A DNA stretch of 64,000 nucleotides, taken from positions 1,815,001-1,879,000 of the forward strand of contig JANJXV010000101.1 in NCBI GenBank assembly GCA_024803745.1, written 5' to 3'. This document shows, one piece after another, positions 36,416 through 47,430 of this stretch. The position numbers were made by a program, and so were the translations under genes. The notes beneath the pieces are model-generated. The model was not told where the DNA came from. It did not search any database and saw only the letters and a program-made list of their open reading frames with translations. The DNA is from Megascapheus bottae. Its lineage: Eukaryota > Chordata > Mammalia > Rodentia > Geomyidae. The first letter of the stretch is position 1, and the number at the start of each line of letters is the position of its first letter.

Positions 36416-38150
36416 GTTAGAGTCCTGGATGTAGATTGATTGGTAAATGATAGGTTGATGTTGACAGAGAATGTAGAAAGATGGGAGAGGAATAAATGAA
36501 CTAAGGGTACACTTAGCAATACTTCGTGCACAAGGGAAGAGTTGTAGGTTATATTCTTACAGGTGGTCTGTCAGATTCTTCTCTCCAAACCACTGCGAAG
36601 CAAGCTAGCATTTGAGCACACAGCAGAAGACTCCAGCTGACTAAGCCCCATAATTCTTGGACTTTCCAGGTCCTGGCTGAGCCACATGGTATGTGGCTGT
36701 CACATTCTGACCTGCACAGGGTGCTCAAATAGGCCTGTGCAGGAAGTGCTCTGTCCCAGGAAGGCAGAGACAAGCTACTAGAATGACTTCAAGGCAGTGT
36801 CTTGTCTGTGTAGCCTACTAGTTGTTTATTTATCAAATATATGTATGGTGTCAGCCTACCATGTGCCTGGCACAGTGGCAGATACAAAAGATCCATTGGT
36901 TAAAAAGATGCAGCAAAGGTAGTCTTTACTGCTATGGTCTTTAAAATCAATGGGAAGAGGCAGAGAATAAATGGGTCAACAGAGACATATGCAATGATAA
37001 ATGGTGACAAGCAATATAATTACATAATCAGAATATAGATAAATAACGGAGAAGGAAACTGGCTAGAACCCTATCATACAAGCACACAAGGTCAGGTCAA
37101 GGACAGTCTGTGAGAATCTGGTAGTTTCATACCAGAACAGGAATGGAGTCGATGTGTAGGAAATTAAAAAGTAGCCATTTAAACAATATCCACTACAGAC
37201 ATCATGGTGCAAAGCTTGCTCCATGTATATGCCATGGCCAACATGATCACAAACCAAATGACCCTCTTCCCTGAGATTTTTCCAGAGACTGGAGGGACTC
37301 TGAACAGAAAGTGGTCCCTGAGGAAAAGTGCAGGCCAACGTTGCTCTTCAAACTCCTGGAAACCCTGCTCCAAGCCAATGCCAAAAATAATCCTATTAGT
37401 CACATTCGAAGTGCTAAGCAGAAACAAAAAGAAATCAAAATTAATTTCAATTCTTTACAGTGACAGCAGCAATTAAGGTGACAAGATTATGGAAATTATC
37501 GCCACCGAGGGAGATCTTTGCCCATGAGGGGGAAAAATAACCAGTAAAACAGGAGAAGTAAGAAACAGGGATTTGAACTGGGTTATGAAAAAAAAAAACT
37601 ATGGGCCACCAATTCTCTGGGAACTAGAAATGGCCATTTCGCCATGCAATGATAGTTTACTCTGCCGTGACTGTAACTCTGCCTTGGTGGTGGAAAGCGA
37701 CTGAGGTTTGTAAAGTTTGCACATTCATATAGTAAGATTTTTGCTTTTCATAAGGTGATACTCAAGCAGGTTGTCTCCACTTCTTTGTCTGCTGCCTGGT
37801 CCTCTCTCTTTTGAGAACCATACCTTTCTCTGTGCTTTCTCCTTTCTTACTGATCCCATCCACAGCAACCTGGGGTTATAGAGGAGTGTTACAAAGCACT
37901 CAACACCATACTTCCTAACCAGTACTGCTGTTTCCTGAGGAACACTAGGAAACCTAGAAAAGACAGAGAGGCAAGCCTGTGGCTTTACTTCTTCAGGAAC
38001 TTTACTAGACCAGGAGATGAAGGGGCACTTCTGGTGAAAGTAGTAAATACCGTCTGTTCAGTCTGTTGTTACCCATCTACCACCCTCTAGTCTCTGTACT
38101 GTCCAGAGAGCCTCGACCCATGTGTCTTAGCAAAAGGCATTTAACTCATG
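36416..38150. other. Mostly single-copy DNA with an ancient repeat patch
   Basis: The segment at 36820-37040 ('gtcagcctaccatgtgcctg', 'gcacagtggcagatacaaaa') resembles an ancient interspersed repeat that I cannot classify. No gene recognised. Confidence 0.35.
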
Positions 38151-38151
38151 C

Positions 38152-38342
38152 TCTGTAGAACCACTCATCCATGCACTCACGCATCCATTGATGTATCCAT
38201 CATTCATTTAGCCATTCAACCATCCATCCATGTATCATCAATACATGCATGCATGGATCCATCCATGCAGCAACCCATCTATCCACACACGCATCTGTCC
38301 ATCATCCACCCACCCATCTATCTATGCACTTACCCAACAGTT
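38152..38342. repeat. Degenerate (CATC/CCAT)n region
   Basis: Imperfect 'atccatc', 'acgcat' and 'tgcatgca' repeats across the segment. Confidence 0.8.
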
Positions 38343-38734
38343 GTTTATTAACCAGTGTGATGAGAAGGGAGGAATGGTAGAAATTTTCAATTGGATGCTC
38401 TCATAGGAAAGGACATGACAGAAATAGACGTATGAATAACCAGGTCTAGAGAGGGACCAATTCAAGGCCCTTGTGCTACCTGTATTGGAAAAAGCGAAGA
38501 GGAGGGTGGCCAGGTAAGAAGAGAGGAGGGCCTATAAACTAAGGCCAGGGAGCTGCTGGGGATAGAATAGATTATGTAGGACCTATAGCCATTTCAAACA
38601 TGAAGCTTGAGCAATCATTTCATATTCACATTTCAGCCAAGCTCTCCCCCCACACACACACACTGTTGGTCTATCAAGTAGATTCAACCATAATAACAGT
38701 ATTTATCATCGAAACCACTGTTATTGTTGTTCCA
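38343..38734. other. Single-copy DNA, nothing recognised
   Basis: No gene; a short CA run at 38653-38663. Confidence 0.4.
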
Positions 38735-38840
38735 TTGGAGACTCGAGAACAATGAAGCAAGCAGAGAAAGTAATTTCCCCAAGGTCAAGGTCACCAAAAT
38801 GGGAAGGAACACAGTCAGGATCCCATTAGAAGGTTGTCGA
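38735..38840 (-). mobile_element. MIR SINE, antisense
   Basis: 'gcagagaaagtaatttcccc' then 'aaggtcaaggtcaccaaaat' and 'caggatcccat' match the reverse-complement MIR core. Confidence 0.45.
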
Positions 38841-38954
38841 CCTGAGATGATTAGAGAGATTTTTCTGTCTCCAGATATCTGTGCTGTATAACCTCTTGCT
38901 GGGTTAAGCATTGTTCTGCTTGTTTTCTTTCTTGTAGTTGAAGTTGCAGGTACA

Positions 38955-39184
38955 GAGTCCCCAGTCTCATCCTGATTCAGGGTCTGGGAGCTGTCCCTAA
39001 GCCTCTTTGTGCTCAAAACTAGCATTCTACCCCTCCAGCCACAGCACCACTTCTAGTTTTTGAGTGGTTAGTTGGAGATATGAGTCTCATAGGGGCTTTT
39101 CTACCTGGGCTGCCTTTGAATCACGATCCACAGATCTCTGCCTCCTGAGTAGCTAGGATCACAAGTGTGAGCCACCAGTGCCCG
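38955..39184 (-). mobile_element. B1-head/ID-tail composite SINE
   Basis: Antisense tail ('cagggtctgggagctgtccc', 'ccagccacagcaccacttct'), linker ('tggttagttggagatatgag') and head ('ctacctgggctgcctttgaa', 'ctgagtagctaggatcacaa', 'gtgagccaccagtgcccgg') are all present. Confidence 0.8.
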
Positions 39185-39536
39185 GTAGGTGTGGCTGTCT
39201 TCCAGGTGATTCCTTGTGCGACAAGGAGTCATAGTGGGAAGAGACAGTTGGAGGGAGTTTGGGCCCCAGTTCAGGGCAGGTCTGAGACCGTGCCCAAATC
39301 AGCCCTGAACAGAAGCAGGAGTAACCAAGCAGGTTGTGTTCAAGACAGGATATCATTAGGCTAGGACTGAAGGATTTATCTCATTTCATATAGGAAAGAT
39401 TCTGTTGCAGTATTTCTTTTAATGATATTTATTCTTTTTTAATAATTGCAAATATAATGCATACTGATGGTGGAAATTACCATTACAAATAAATAGAAAA
39501 ATAGTCTTTTCTGTTTGTTTGTACGTGTTCTATATC
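39185..39536. other. Single-copy DNA, nothing recognised
   Basis: No gene or nameable repeat. Confidence 0.4.
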
Positions 39537-39618
39537 CCTGGCTGTCCTTGAACTTGTGATCCTCTTGTTCTAGCTTCTCTAGTGCTGGGATTACAGGTAT
39601 GCCCCATCATACTCAGTA
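39537..39618 (-). mobile_element. B1 SINE fragment, antisense
   Basis: 'cctggctgtccttgaacttg' and 'ctctagtgctgggattacag' are classic antisense B1 sequence. Only the 5' part of the element is present. Confidence 0.75.
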
Positions 39619-39682
39619 TTACATTCATGCTTAGTAATTCTGTGCTTTTCAATCCAATATAAATCTGCCCCTTCCATGTATG

Positions 39683-39709
39683 TACACACACACACACACA
39701 CACACACAC
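39683..39709. repeat. (CA)n microsatellite
   Basis: About 13 CA units, with looser CA/CG repeats to 39740. Confidence 0.95.
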
Positions 39710-39749
39710 GTTCACGTACACGTACATAAACACACACACACTCACCTAG

Positions 39750-39848
39750 ACTCTCTGAGCCTCTGTTTTCTTTTCTATAATATGGAGATAAAAATATTCA
39801 CCTTTCAGGGTTACATAATGGATGCTTAATTACTTACTCTGTTTGATT
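39750..39848 (+). mobile_element. MIR SINE
   Basis: 'ctctgagcctctgttttctt', 'ataatatggagataaaaata', 'ttcacctttcagggttacat' and 'ggatgcttaatta' follow sense MIR. Confidence 0.55.
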
Positions 39849-39879
39849 TTCATCCACTTGACATTCTATAATGAACATT

Positions 39880-40150
39880 TTTCATGTGTCATTAACTACT
39901 CTTCAAAAACATGACTTTTAATGGCTGCATAATATGCCATCATTTAATGAGCCATAATTTATTTAACTATTCTGCTCTTATTGAACTTTGAAGTGTTTTC
40001 TAATATTTTGCTATGCGAGATAACACTGCATACTCAAATCTTTCTTGACATCTTTTTTATTCCCCCTTAGGATAAACTTCCAAAACAGAAATGACACAGA
40101 AAAACAGTACATGAATCTTCAATGTTTTTATGCATCTGGTGTCAAATTAT
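39880..40150 (-). mobile_element. Ancient L1 3' UTR fragment, antisense
   Basis: 'aatggctgcataatatgcca', 'gagccataatttatttaact', 'tttgctatgcgagataacac' and 'cttaggataaacttccaaaa' match antisense L1M/L1ME 3' UTR. Confidence 0.65.
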
Positions 40151-40479
40151 TTTCTTGGGGGTGGGGAAATATATATTTCTAATGCCATCTAATGAATAGT
40201 TATTTCAAATTCAACACACCAGTCAGAGAAGTGCATGTGTCAGTATGTTTGTGGATGGGAAGAAGAAAGATTGAACCCATAGGATGTTTCAGAGCCATCC
40301 AACCTTTTCTATGTATAGAATACATTCAATTCCTTATATGAGAGACTCAGAAATGGATGCACTTTCTAATCACTCCCCCGATGCTAAGAAATCTTCATCT
40401 TGGGAAAGCCATAATTTCTCATTGGCCAAGTTTTTAAGATTAGTCCATGTCTTAAAAAACAAAACCAAAACAAACTCAC
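40151..40479. other. Single-copy DNA next to the regulatory candidate
   Basis: No repeat recognised. It may be the outer part of the constrained block that follows. Confidence 0.35.
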
Positions 40480-40920
40480 TAACTCTTGCACTCATCTGGT
40501 CCCTATTGCTGTGTCCCAATCATCCTGACGGGATTGATAATTGTCGCAATTGGCATAAAATGATTGCTACCTGCTGAGGCAATCACTTCCAGCTTCGGCA
40601 GAAGCTGATGAGCAATTCATTATGGAGGACGTAATTGATGTAAAAGCCGAGAGGAAACGTGGGATTTCTCCTAGGATCTCCAGAATTTCGTGCATTTGAC
40701 CCTCCCTGGCACCGAATCAGCTGCAGCGAGCAGGAATTTGAGATCGGACCAGGGTGGCAGGGTAAGCATACCATGCAAAGTGCATGCAAATATTTGCAGA
40801 ACCTGCCTTGAACTTGAGGATGTGACCTTGAACAAGAAACCCATGTATGAGACAGCATCGTCTGGATGATGACAACGACCTTGGCATCAAAGCTCAAAGC
40901 TAGCCTCTCCAGTCAGCCAT
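40480..40920. promoter_or_regulatory. Strong conserved-enhancer candidate
   Basis: Single-copy DNA with ten CpGs between 40529 and 40746, against a CpG-poor background. Clustered motifs: 'gattgataattgtcgcaatt' (about 40533-40552), 'gcaattcatta' (40612-40622) and 'gtaattgatg' (40631-40640) are homeodomain-type cores. Further on are POU-type sites atgcaaag (40773-40780) and atgcaaat (40784-40791), the latter overlapping the 12-bp palindrome gcaaatatttgc. No splice sites or coding frame fit. This texture is typical of vertebrate developmental enhancers; function and target gene are inference only. Confidence 0.45.
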
Positions 40921-40941
40921 GAAAGAATAAAAAGGGGGCAG

Positions 40942-41046
40942 AGGAAGCTGCAGGTATAGCCCAGTGGTAGAGTGTGTTATTTTGCATGCATAAGTCCCTG
41001 GGTTCAAATCCCAGCATCATCCCTTCCAAACAAACAAACAAAAACA
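40942..41046 (+). mobile_element. ID SINE (tRNA-Ala type), sense
   Basis: 'gcaggtatagcccagtggta' (A-box region), 'cctgggttcaaatcccagca' (B-box region) and an 'aaacaaacaaac' A-rich tail define a simple ID element without the extra module carried by the other SINEs here. Confidence 0.85.
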
Positions 41047-41761
41047 AAGAGGTGCAAAACATGTGTTCCAACACAGGCTAGCTATCTAGGCCAGATCTCT
41101 GGAAGTGGACAGCCTGGATTTGATGCCTGCTTTCATTTTCTCCTGCCCTAACTGGGAGAGGCTGAGTAAGATAGCCAGGTCCTGCTTCTCTCTCTACAGA
41201 AATGGCATTATTAACATGGCTGCTTTTCGTAACTAGACCAATGATGATTCTAGAACCCCTCCCGCTGCCTGCAGTCCATCCACCATAGGCAGCTGTTGCC
41301 TCTGCAACAGTAATCCTCCTCAGTTTTAGACAACACCCAAATCTCCAGGACTCCACAACACCCCAGCTCTTTCCATCCCTCACCAGCCACAAAGCTGGCT
41401 CAAGATGCCCTCTGTGTTACAGTAACTTGACCTACCTACAGTGTGCCTCTGGACCCCAAATGAGGTAGGAAAAGAAAATCCCCTATTCTGCTTTTGGCTC
41501 TCTTCCCTCTCCATCAGTCTAGCTGGTTTCCCCTCCCTGCATTTCAGCCCAGAGCAGTTGACTGAGACTCATCCGCTTCCATCACCTGCCAGGCCAGCTG
41601 AGCTGCTAATATCTTCCTGCCCAGCTCACCTCACCTATCATGGCACAAACAGGGACTTAGCTGCTTCACGGCCCCCACTCTGCACCCTTTGCATTTCCAC
41701 AGTGGCATCTTTCATCCCTCATTCTATGAGCGGCACCCCAGAACACCACCGTGGGTCTGTT
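41047..41761. other. Single-copy DNA, no gene seen
   Basis: The plus-strand frame at 41441-41797 is open for 119 codons but has no recognisable domain and runs into a MaLR remnant, so it is not called a gene. Confidence 0.4.
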
Positions 41762-41965
41762 TCGCACAGCCTTAAGGGAATACCACAGACTGGGTGATGT
41801 ATGGTGAGCATGAATTTACTTCTTGCGGTTCTGGAGCTTGCAAACTCCCCCAGGGAAGAGTAAGGATCAGGGGTCTTCACCCTGCAGGATCTCATGGCAG
41901 AAGGTGGGATGGCAGAAGGAGAGGGGGGAATGGGTAAGGAAAGATGGATGAACTCCAGACATGTC
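41762..41965 (-). mobile_element. MaLR LTR, antisense
   Basis: 'ggaataccacagactgggtg', 'gcggttctggagcttgcaaa' and 'atctcatggcagaaggtggg' match the reverse complement of the 3' half of MST/THE1-class LTRs. Confidence 0.55.
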
Positions 41966-42699
41966 ATCCTTTCCTAGGGAGCTCACCGTGGGTGGCAGGA
42001 AGATACTGAGATCCCCCATTGTCTCTTGGGAACTGAGCCCCCCCCACACACACACCCCAGACCCTTCCTTCTGCCTCTGTTGCCTAAGAGATTAAGGTTC
42101 CAAACACATTCTTTCGGGGTGATATATTTCTATCAAAGCAAATACGCTTTGCACCAAACAAACGGGTGGGGGTGGGGGCTCAGTTTCCCTTTGCAGTTTC
42201 TCAAAATGTTATCTTTCTTACAAAGAACACATCACAAATGCAAGTCAAGTCTTTGAAGGGTCCCAACAGTGGGACATAAGTGGCAGAAAAGAACCCAAGA
42301 CTTCTCCAAATAGCTAGCCAACAGAGAGTAGAATAAGGACTCGTTCTCATCAGTCAGGCACAGTTAGGTTAACCACAGCAGGTTAGGTCAGGGGAGGTTG
42401 ACCTTCCTGTACACAGGGTGCTCGTATCCAGTCGTCACTACATACGAAATTTCTAGCATCTTCTAGACCTTTCTCTGAGAAACCACACAGCATGCTAATT
42501 TCCTTCTCCCTCAAATTATCTACTTCAGTGGCCATGTTGGTGTTTAAAAAGAAAACCTGCGCAGATCCCGACTTTTTCCAAATGATTTTGACATCCCTAC
42601 AAACCAGTCCTTCATCTTCGGAAGGATGATGGAGTTCTACACTCTCTAAACCCCCTGCACCACACCCATCTCTCTCTCTGTGGGTCTATCGAACACCCT
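41966..42699. other. Single-copy DNA, no gene seen
   Basis: C-rich and G-rich patches at 42038-42058 and 42165-42180. No exon or repeat family recognised. Confidence 0.4.
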
Positions 42700-42922
42700 G
42701 GGTCACACTTAGGTAGAACTTAGGGCTTTGAGTTCTCCTTTAGTTTCATTGCTCAAGGCTGACACTCTACCACCTGACCCACTCTTTCACTTCTGGCTTT
42801 GGGCTCATTCCTTGGAGAGAGTGTCACAGACTTTTCTAGCGAGGGTGGCTTTGAACTGTGGCCCTCAGATCTCAGCCTCCTGAGTAGCTGGGATTACAGG
42901 CATGAGTCACTGGCTCCTGGCT
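42700..42922 (-). mobile_element. B1-head/ID-tail composite SINE
   Basis: Antisense tail ('gctcaaggctgacactctac'), then head ('gagggtggctttgaactgtg', 'gcctcctgagtagctgggat', 'tacaggcatgagtcactggc'). The tail end is diverged. Confidence 0.75.
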
Positions 42923-43799
42923 TCTCTTCACCTTCCTGAGGGGATGAAGTCTGCCCCCTTCAGGGGCTCTCTACAATGACCTCACAGTGAAATCACCTAC
43001 GGAAGTTGAAAAACTACCAAGTATCTTGCCGATCTCTGGGAGAGCCCTCAGGGTTGTGGTAGTAGCATTTGGTGGTGGTTTGGTATTCGGGTGAGTGTTT
43101 CATAATAGCACAGGCCTGGCACCGAGTTTGGTGTATACAATCCTTTGCCATTTAGCTCTTCAGCATTCTGTATGTTAACATTTTACCTTTAGCAGACTTT
43201 CTCCTATAACCATTAAGAGGAGTCACTAAAATATCACTTGTCCCCAAAACCCAAACAAATCTTCCTTAGTGGAAGCTTCTATCTATCAGATAGGTGCATA
43301 AAAGATTTTACAAATAAATACGAAGCTCGAGCAATAACTCCCTCTTATGGAATCAGTGACTCACCCATTTTTACCCCTCCACGGCTAGTGCTTATCTGCT
43401 CCCAAACCTGGCCTGCTTTGCTTTATGGTGATTGTTTTTCTTCAGCATGTTTTAATCGGGCAAAGGGCTCTCCCCAGGTTGACTCTTAAGGGCACACATG
43501 GCAATGTAGCCAGATTAACCTCATCTCTTGCTCTCGCTCCTTCCCATTCCCCTCTCCTCCACCCCTCGAGTAAACAGCTCTTCCGGTAAGTTTCCTTATG
43601 CTCTCTGCACACATAGGCATCATGATATTATTTGTCCTCCATCACTCTTTCCTTCTCCCCCCTCCCCAGCCAGCCAGCCCCCTTCCCTGGGATTTGGTCA
43701 TCTGTAGACACCTTAGCAAAACTGCATTATTCCTGACATCCACCCCATTTGCTTCCGGAACCAGTCAGGGGAAGCCTCATTCCTGCTCCTTTCACCTTG
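42923..43799. other. Single-copy DNA, no gene seen
   Basis: No recognisable repeat. Scattered CpGs occur at 43565-43765, e.g. 'ctcttccggtaag' and 'gcttccggaacc', both with an ETS-type core. Confidence 0.35.
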
Positions 43800-44010
43800 C
43801 TTGACTTGTCCACCTTCACGGTGATTTCTATGTATCTGAATATCAGGCGAGCGAGGGTTTCGGTGTAATGAGACTAGACGGATTCTGATTCTTCCTCTTT
43901 ATTATCTTGAAAGCCATATTAACCTAGTCTAGGCCGATCTTATAATAAAAGCTGCAGGGAGAGTAGACTGATGGAGATAAAGCAATTCCTTGCTTGGAAG
44001 TATCATCTCT
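43800..44010. promoter_or_regulatory. Possible conserved non-coding element
   Basis: CpG-retaining single-copy block: 'caggcgagcgagggtttcgg', 'gactagacggattctgattc', 'taggccgatcttataataaa'. 'gatggagataaagc' includes a GATA-type site. No coding evidence. Confidence 0.3.
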
Positions 44011-44344
44011 CGTGCTGATCCCCCATCACTTAAAATCAATTCTCAGCATGTAGGGTACAGCTCTTGTTCTCCATGTTAATAATACCCACGGTCCAGGGCC
44101 TGATGATATCCTAGAGGCAGAGGAATGTGACACCACTGACTTCGTATGAGAGGTAAAGAGAAAGGCAAGGTTCATTCTGGACCTAAACAGGTGAACAGCA
44201 GGGTTGCTATTGAGGATGAAGAGAATAGACTTTCCATTCAGAGGACAGAAGGCCTGAAGAGACAGTAGAGCATTGATACGTTTTATAATTAGCAGATGGA
44301 CCAGCATTGTCCGTGCGTCTTGCGCTGTTCTAAGATCTCACCAT

Positions 44345-44470
44345 TGCTCCATTGAATTCTCACACTGAGAGCAAAGAGCCATTGTGCTCAGAGCTGTGAT
44401 CACACAGACGGGGAAACAGGGATTATGGAGAACTGTCCTAGAGTTACACATCTCAATTAAGACAGGATTT
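44345..44470 (-). mobile_element. Possible MIR, antisense
   Basis: 'cattgaattctcacactgag', 'acggggaaacagggattatg' loosely follow the reverse-complement MIR core. Weak. Confidence 0.3.
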
Positions 44471-44570
44471 CATTCTAAATAATAAGACCAGGCACTGGTG
44501 ACTCACTTATATAATCTTAGCTACTCAGGAAAATGAGGTATGATTATCAGTTCCAAGCCCATAGGACTCT

Positions 44571-44800
44571 TTTTTTTGTGGGTCATGGGGCTTGAACTTG
44601 GCCTGGGTGCTATCCCTGAGCTCTTCAGCTCAAGGCTACCACCCTACCCTTGAGCTCAGCCCCATTTCCCATTTTCAAGAGATTAATTGGAGGGAAGAGC
44701 CTCAGATCCTTTTGTGCCTGGGCTGGCTTTGAACCTTGATCCTCAGATCTCAGCCTCCTGAGTAGCTAGGAATTACAGGCGTGAGCCACGGGCACCTGTC
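44571..44800 (-). mobile_element. Composite SINE nested in another, antisense
   Basis: Antisense tail ('gtgctatccctgagctcttc'), linker ('agagattaattggagggaag') and head ('tgggctggctttgaaccttg', 'gtagctaggaattacaggcg', 'gagccacgggcacctg'). The short duplication gactct flanks it at 44565-44570 and 44808-44813. Confidence 0.8.
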
Positions 44801-44887
44801 TCCCGGAGACTCTCATCTCCAATTTCACACCAAAAAGCCAGAAGTGACTCAAGTAATAGGGCACTAGTATTGAGCAAAAAGTTCAGA

Positions 44888-45052
44888 GATAGACAGGTGT
44901 GGCGTAATCCTAGCTACTTATGAGGTTGAGCGTGAGGATTGCAGTTCAAAGCTGGTCTGTGGCTCAAGGGGTAGTGCAGTAGCCTTGAGCTGAAGAGCTC
45001 AGGGACAATACCCAGGCCCAGAGTTCAAGCCTCAGGTCCTATTAAAAAAAAA
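44888..45052 (+). mobile_element. Internally deleted composite SINE, second insertion
   Basis: 'gacaggtgtggcgtaatcct', 'agctacttatgaggttgagc', 'attgcagttcaaagctggtc' lead straight to 'tgtggctcaaggggtagtgc', so the linker is missing. The tail 'cagggacaatacccaggccc' is followed by ten As. It lies inside the tail of the host SINE. Confidence 0.75.
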
Positions 45053-45102
45053 AGGTCTGAGACAGTACCCAGGCCCTGAGTTCAAGCCCCAGGACCAGCA
45101 AT

Positions 45103-45162
45103 GCATGTGCACATACACACATGTGCACATACACACACAGACACACATGCACACACATGATG
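45103..45162. repeat. Imperfect CA repeat at a SINE end
   Basis: 'atgtgcacatacacac' units directly after the SINE tail; compare 27073, 48313 and 55115. Confidence 0.85.
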
Positions 45163-45915
45163 GCATCTCCTTTTATGCCTACTCCCAATCCTTTTGTCAT
45201 AGCACACAGGACAAAGAACCACCAATTTAAAGTATGAAGCAGCTGTCTGGACCTCTTATCAAGAAGACACAGCCTTAGGCCCACAGGCTGGCAGGGAAGG
45301 CACGCACAGATGAGGCTCTGAAATGACATTATCTCTCCCACCCCCACTTTGCAGGAGAAGCGATTGTCAGAACCATGGACAGGACGCTTCTGGACTAATT
45401 CCTGTTTTCTGATCATTAGGAGAACAATAATAAAAACTCAGACAGGTCTTGTTAAGAGTCAAGCGCACTCCCGCTCCAATTCCCTACATTCTTCTAATCC
45501 ACCATCTCGCACTGGAGGTACTATCAGAGCATCCTGGAAACTATAAAGTCCTGAGACAACGGGGTAACAGGTTCAAGAGGCTGTTCCTGATATACAGACA
45601 AACTTCAAGAGCAGAGAAATCTCCCCTGGGAAAGCCACTCTGCTGTCATTGTTCCCTTGTTTTCTAGGTAGTTACAGCAACTGCTCTGCCCAGATAAAAA
45701 ATGATGAGAGCCCATTGAATTTGTATAACACTGAACTTATAAAGCTCCCTCACAAGTATTGAAAAAAGTATCACCAAAGTGTGATAACAGAGGCCACAGG
45801 AGACATGTAAGATGTGTCTGGGTAGTGTGAGAGTAAAAAAAAATCATCCTCTTAATGCATTTTAGGGAAAATATAATTAGCAAGTGAAAATCATGATTTC
45901 ACAGGTTTTATTTCT
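45163..45915. other. Single-copy DNA, no gene seen
   Basis: No repeat or exon recognised. Confidence 0.4.
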
Positions 45916-45931
45916 CCTGATCAACTCCTTT

Positions 45932-46121
45932 TTTTTTGCCAGCCCTGGGCTTGAGCTCAGGGCCTGAGCACTGTCCTTGGACTTTCTCAAGGCTAGAGCT
46001 CTACCACTTGAGCCTCAGCACCACTTCCAGTTTTTTTCTATGTATGTGGTACCGAGGAATCGAACCCTGGTCTTCGCAAATGCCAGGCAAGCACTTTAAC
46101 CAGTAGGCCAAACTCCCGGTC
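45932..46121 (-). mobile_element. ID-derived SINE, full length, 16-bp TSD
   Basis: 'gccagccctgggcttgagct', 'ctctaccacttgagcctcag', 'gaatcgaaccctggtcttcg' and 'ccagtaggccaaactcccgg' mark a complete antisense element. The duplication cctgatcaactccttt is perfect at 45916-45931 and 46122-46137. Confidence 0.92.
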
Positions 46122-46369
46122 CCTGATCAACTCCTTTCTGTGTGTTGATTTAAAGGGAAGTGGGTAGGATTGGATAAGGAATGTTGATGCATTTTTTTTT
46201 TTAAGGACGATCGAAGTCTGAAGAGTGCTGGGTGATTTTTACAGAGTTACAATCTGGAGTAAGCAAACTGTCATTGGTTCTTAGCTCTGTTGTGTGGGTT
46301 AGGAAATCTCAGAAGGGGGTGTTTAAGCAACTCACCCCCTTATTAGTGATTTCTATACATTATTTGCAC

Positions 46370-46785
46370 AAAAGACTTACGTTGTTTTGAACCTACATAG
46401 AAGGTAAACTGAGTACACACTATGTGTAGTTGTCTCAACTATTAAGTCTGTTATGTAGACTCATCACCTCCAATTGGCCTTCCTTCTTCCTTCCCAAGAT
46501 AGGATAGCAACCTTGGTGAGTCCAATTTTAAAGTGGTGGCCTTTCAGTTCCTTCCATTTTCCCACAAATAACATGATGGCTTTGAAAGGTCCACAGTAAA
46601 CAGGTGTGTGCAGCTGTACGCTACCTTTCATTCATTCTGGTAGCTGCCCAGGAGTGTTAGTCCAGGGCCAAGGGATAGTTGTATCTTTAGTTTTATGGGT
46701 TTTTTTTAACTTCCTAGATAGTGGCTACACTGGTCTGCATTCTAACCAACAGTGAAATGCAACATTTGTCAGGCTAATGGATCTC
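46370..46785 (-). mobile_element. Probable ancient L1 3' region, antisense
   Basis: 'cttccttcttccttcccaag', 'gatagtggctacactggtct' and 'gcattctaaccaacagtgaa' recall the antisense L1 3' UTR ('...ttctaaccaacagt...'). The middle is too diverged to follow. Confidence 0.4.
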
Positions 46786-47059
46786 CTGTCTAAAAACAGA
46801 GACTGGGGGTGTCAGGGGAAAGGGGAGGAAGACGTAAGGAGAAAGAGAGGAAAAGGAGAGAGTAGTCTTGCCATGTGACTGGCTGGTCCTGTTAATGTAA
46901 TGAGGAGGTCCTGGCAAGTTGATGTTTTTCTCATATCAGAGCAATGGGGGACGGAGGGAGTAGTTAAAAGTGGTAAGAACAAAACAGACACACAGAGAAG
47001 ATCTCATTTAATAGCTAGAAGAAAAAAAAGTCCTCGTGGAATTTAAGTGTGGCTGTTCC
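46786..47059. other. Purine-rich single-copy DNA
   Basis: GA-rich patch at 46800-46865; otherwise featureless. Confidence 0.4.
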
Positions 47060-47430
47060 CGTGTGCTTCTGGAACCTAAGTAATGTATAACAAATCTTCT
47101 CCTTTTGTCTCTGCTAATCTGCGTAACTCACAGCCCAAAGATCTTAAGCCATCATAATTTGGTATAGACTATGAGGAGGGGAAGGAATGCAAAGAAACAG
47201 GAATCCTCTGGCAGGCACCACGTAGCGATTTATAATCCAGGAAACGCGACAGAAGTTATCTGAGGCTGACAGTCAGACACAGGTCAACTTGAAACCCACA
47301 CTCAGAAAGCTGTTCCCTGCCAACCATCATCATCTTTGCTTTTGATCAGTGCAAATGAAACACGAATATGTCATCTGGGAATTTGTCAGGTGTCTCTCCA
47401 CCGATCAGAATCACCAATCCTGTCTTAGAA
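47060..47430. promoter_or_regulatory. Possible conserved non-coding element
   Basis: Single-copy, no repeat match, retained CpGs: 'gcaccacgtagcgatttata' and 'ccaggaaacgcgacagaagt', and AT-rich cores 'gccatcataatttgg' and 'gatcagtgcaaatgaaacac'. No exon signals. Confidence 0.3.

Larger units (their letters stand above)
44487..45100 (+). mobile_element. Composite SINE split by two later SINEs
   Basis: The host element appears in three pieces: head 44487-44564 ('gaccaggcactggtgactca'), middle 44814-44885 ('catctccaatttcacaccaa', 'gcactagtattgagcaaaaa') and tail about 45055-45100 ('tgagacagtacccaggccct', 'caagccccaggaccagc'). The pieces are consecutive when the two insertions are removed. The tail runs into CA-rich sequence. 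Confidence 0.8.

Noticed and set aside
38152..38342. Repeated 'atccatc' spaced units considered as a regular array
   Set aside because: The spacing is irregular and the units degenerate; a simple repeat, not a CRISPR-like or structured array.
41441..41797. Open frame of 118 residues
   Set aside because: No motif, runs into an antisense MaLR LTR, and nothing supports expression.
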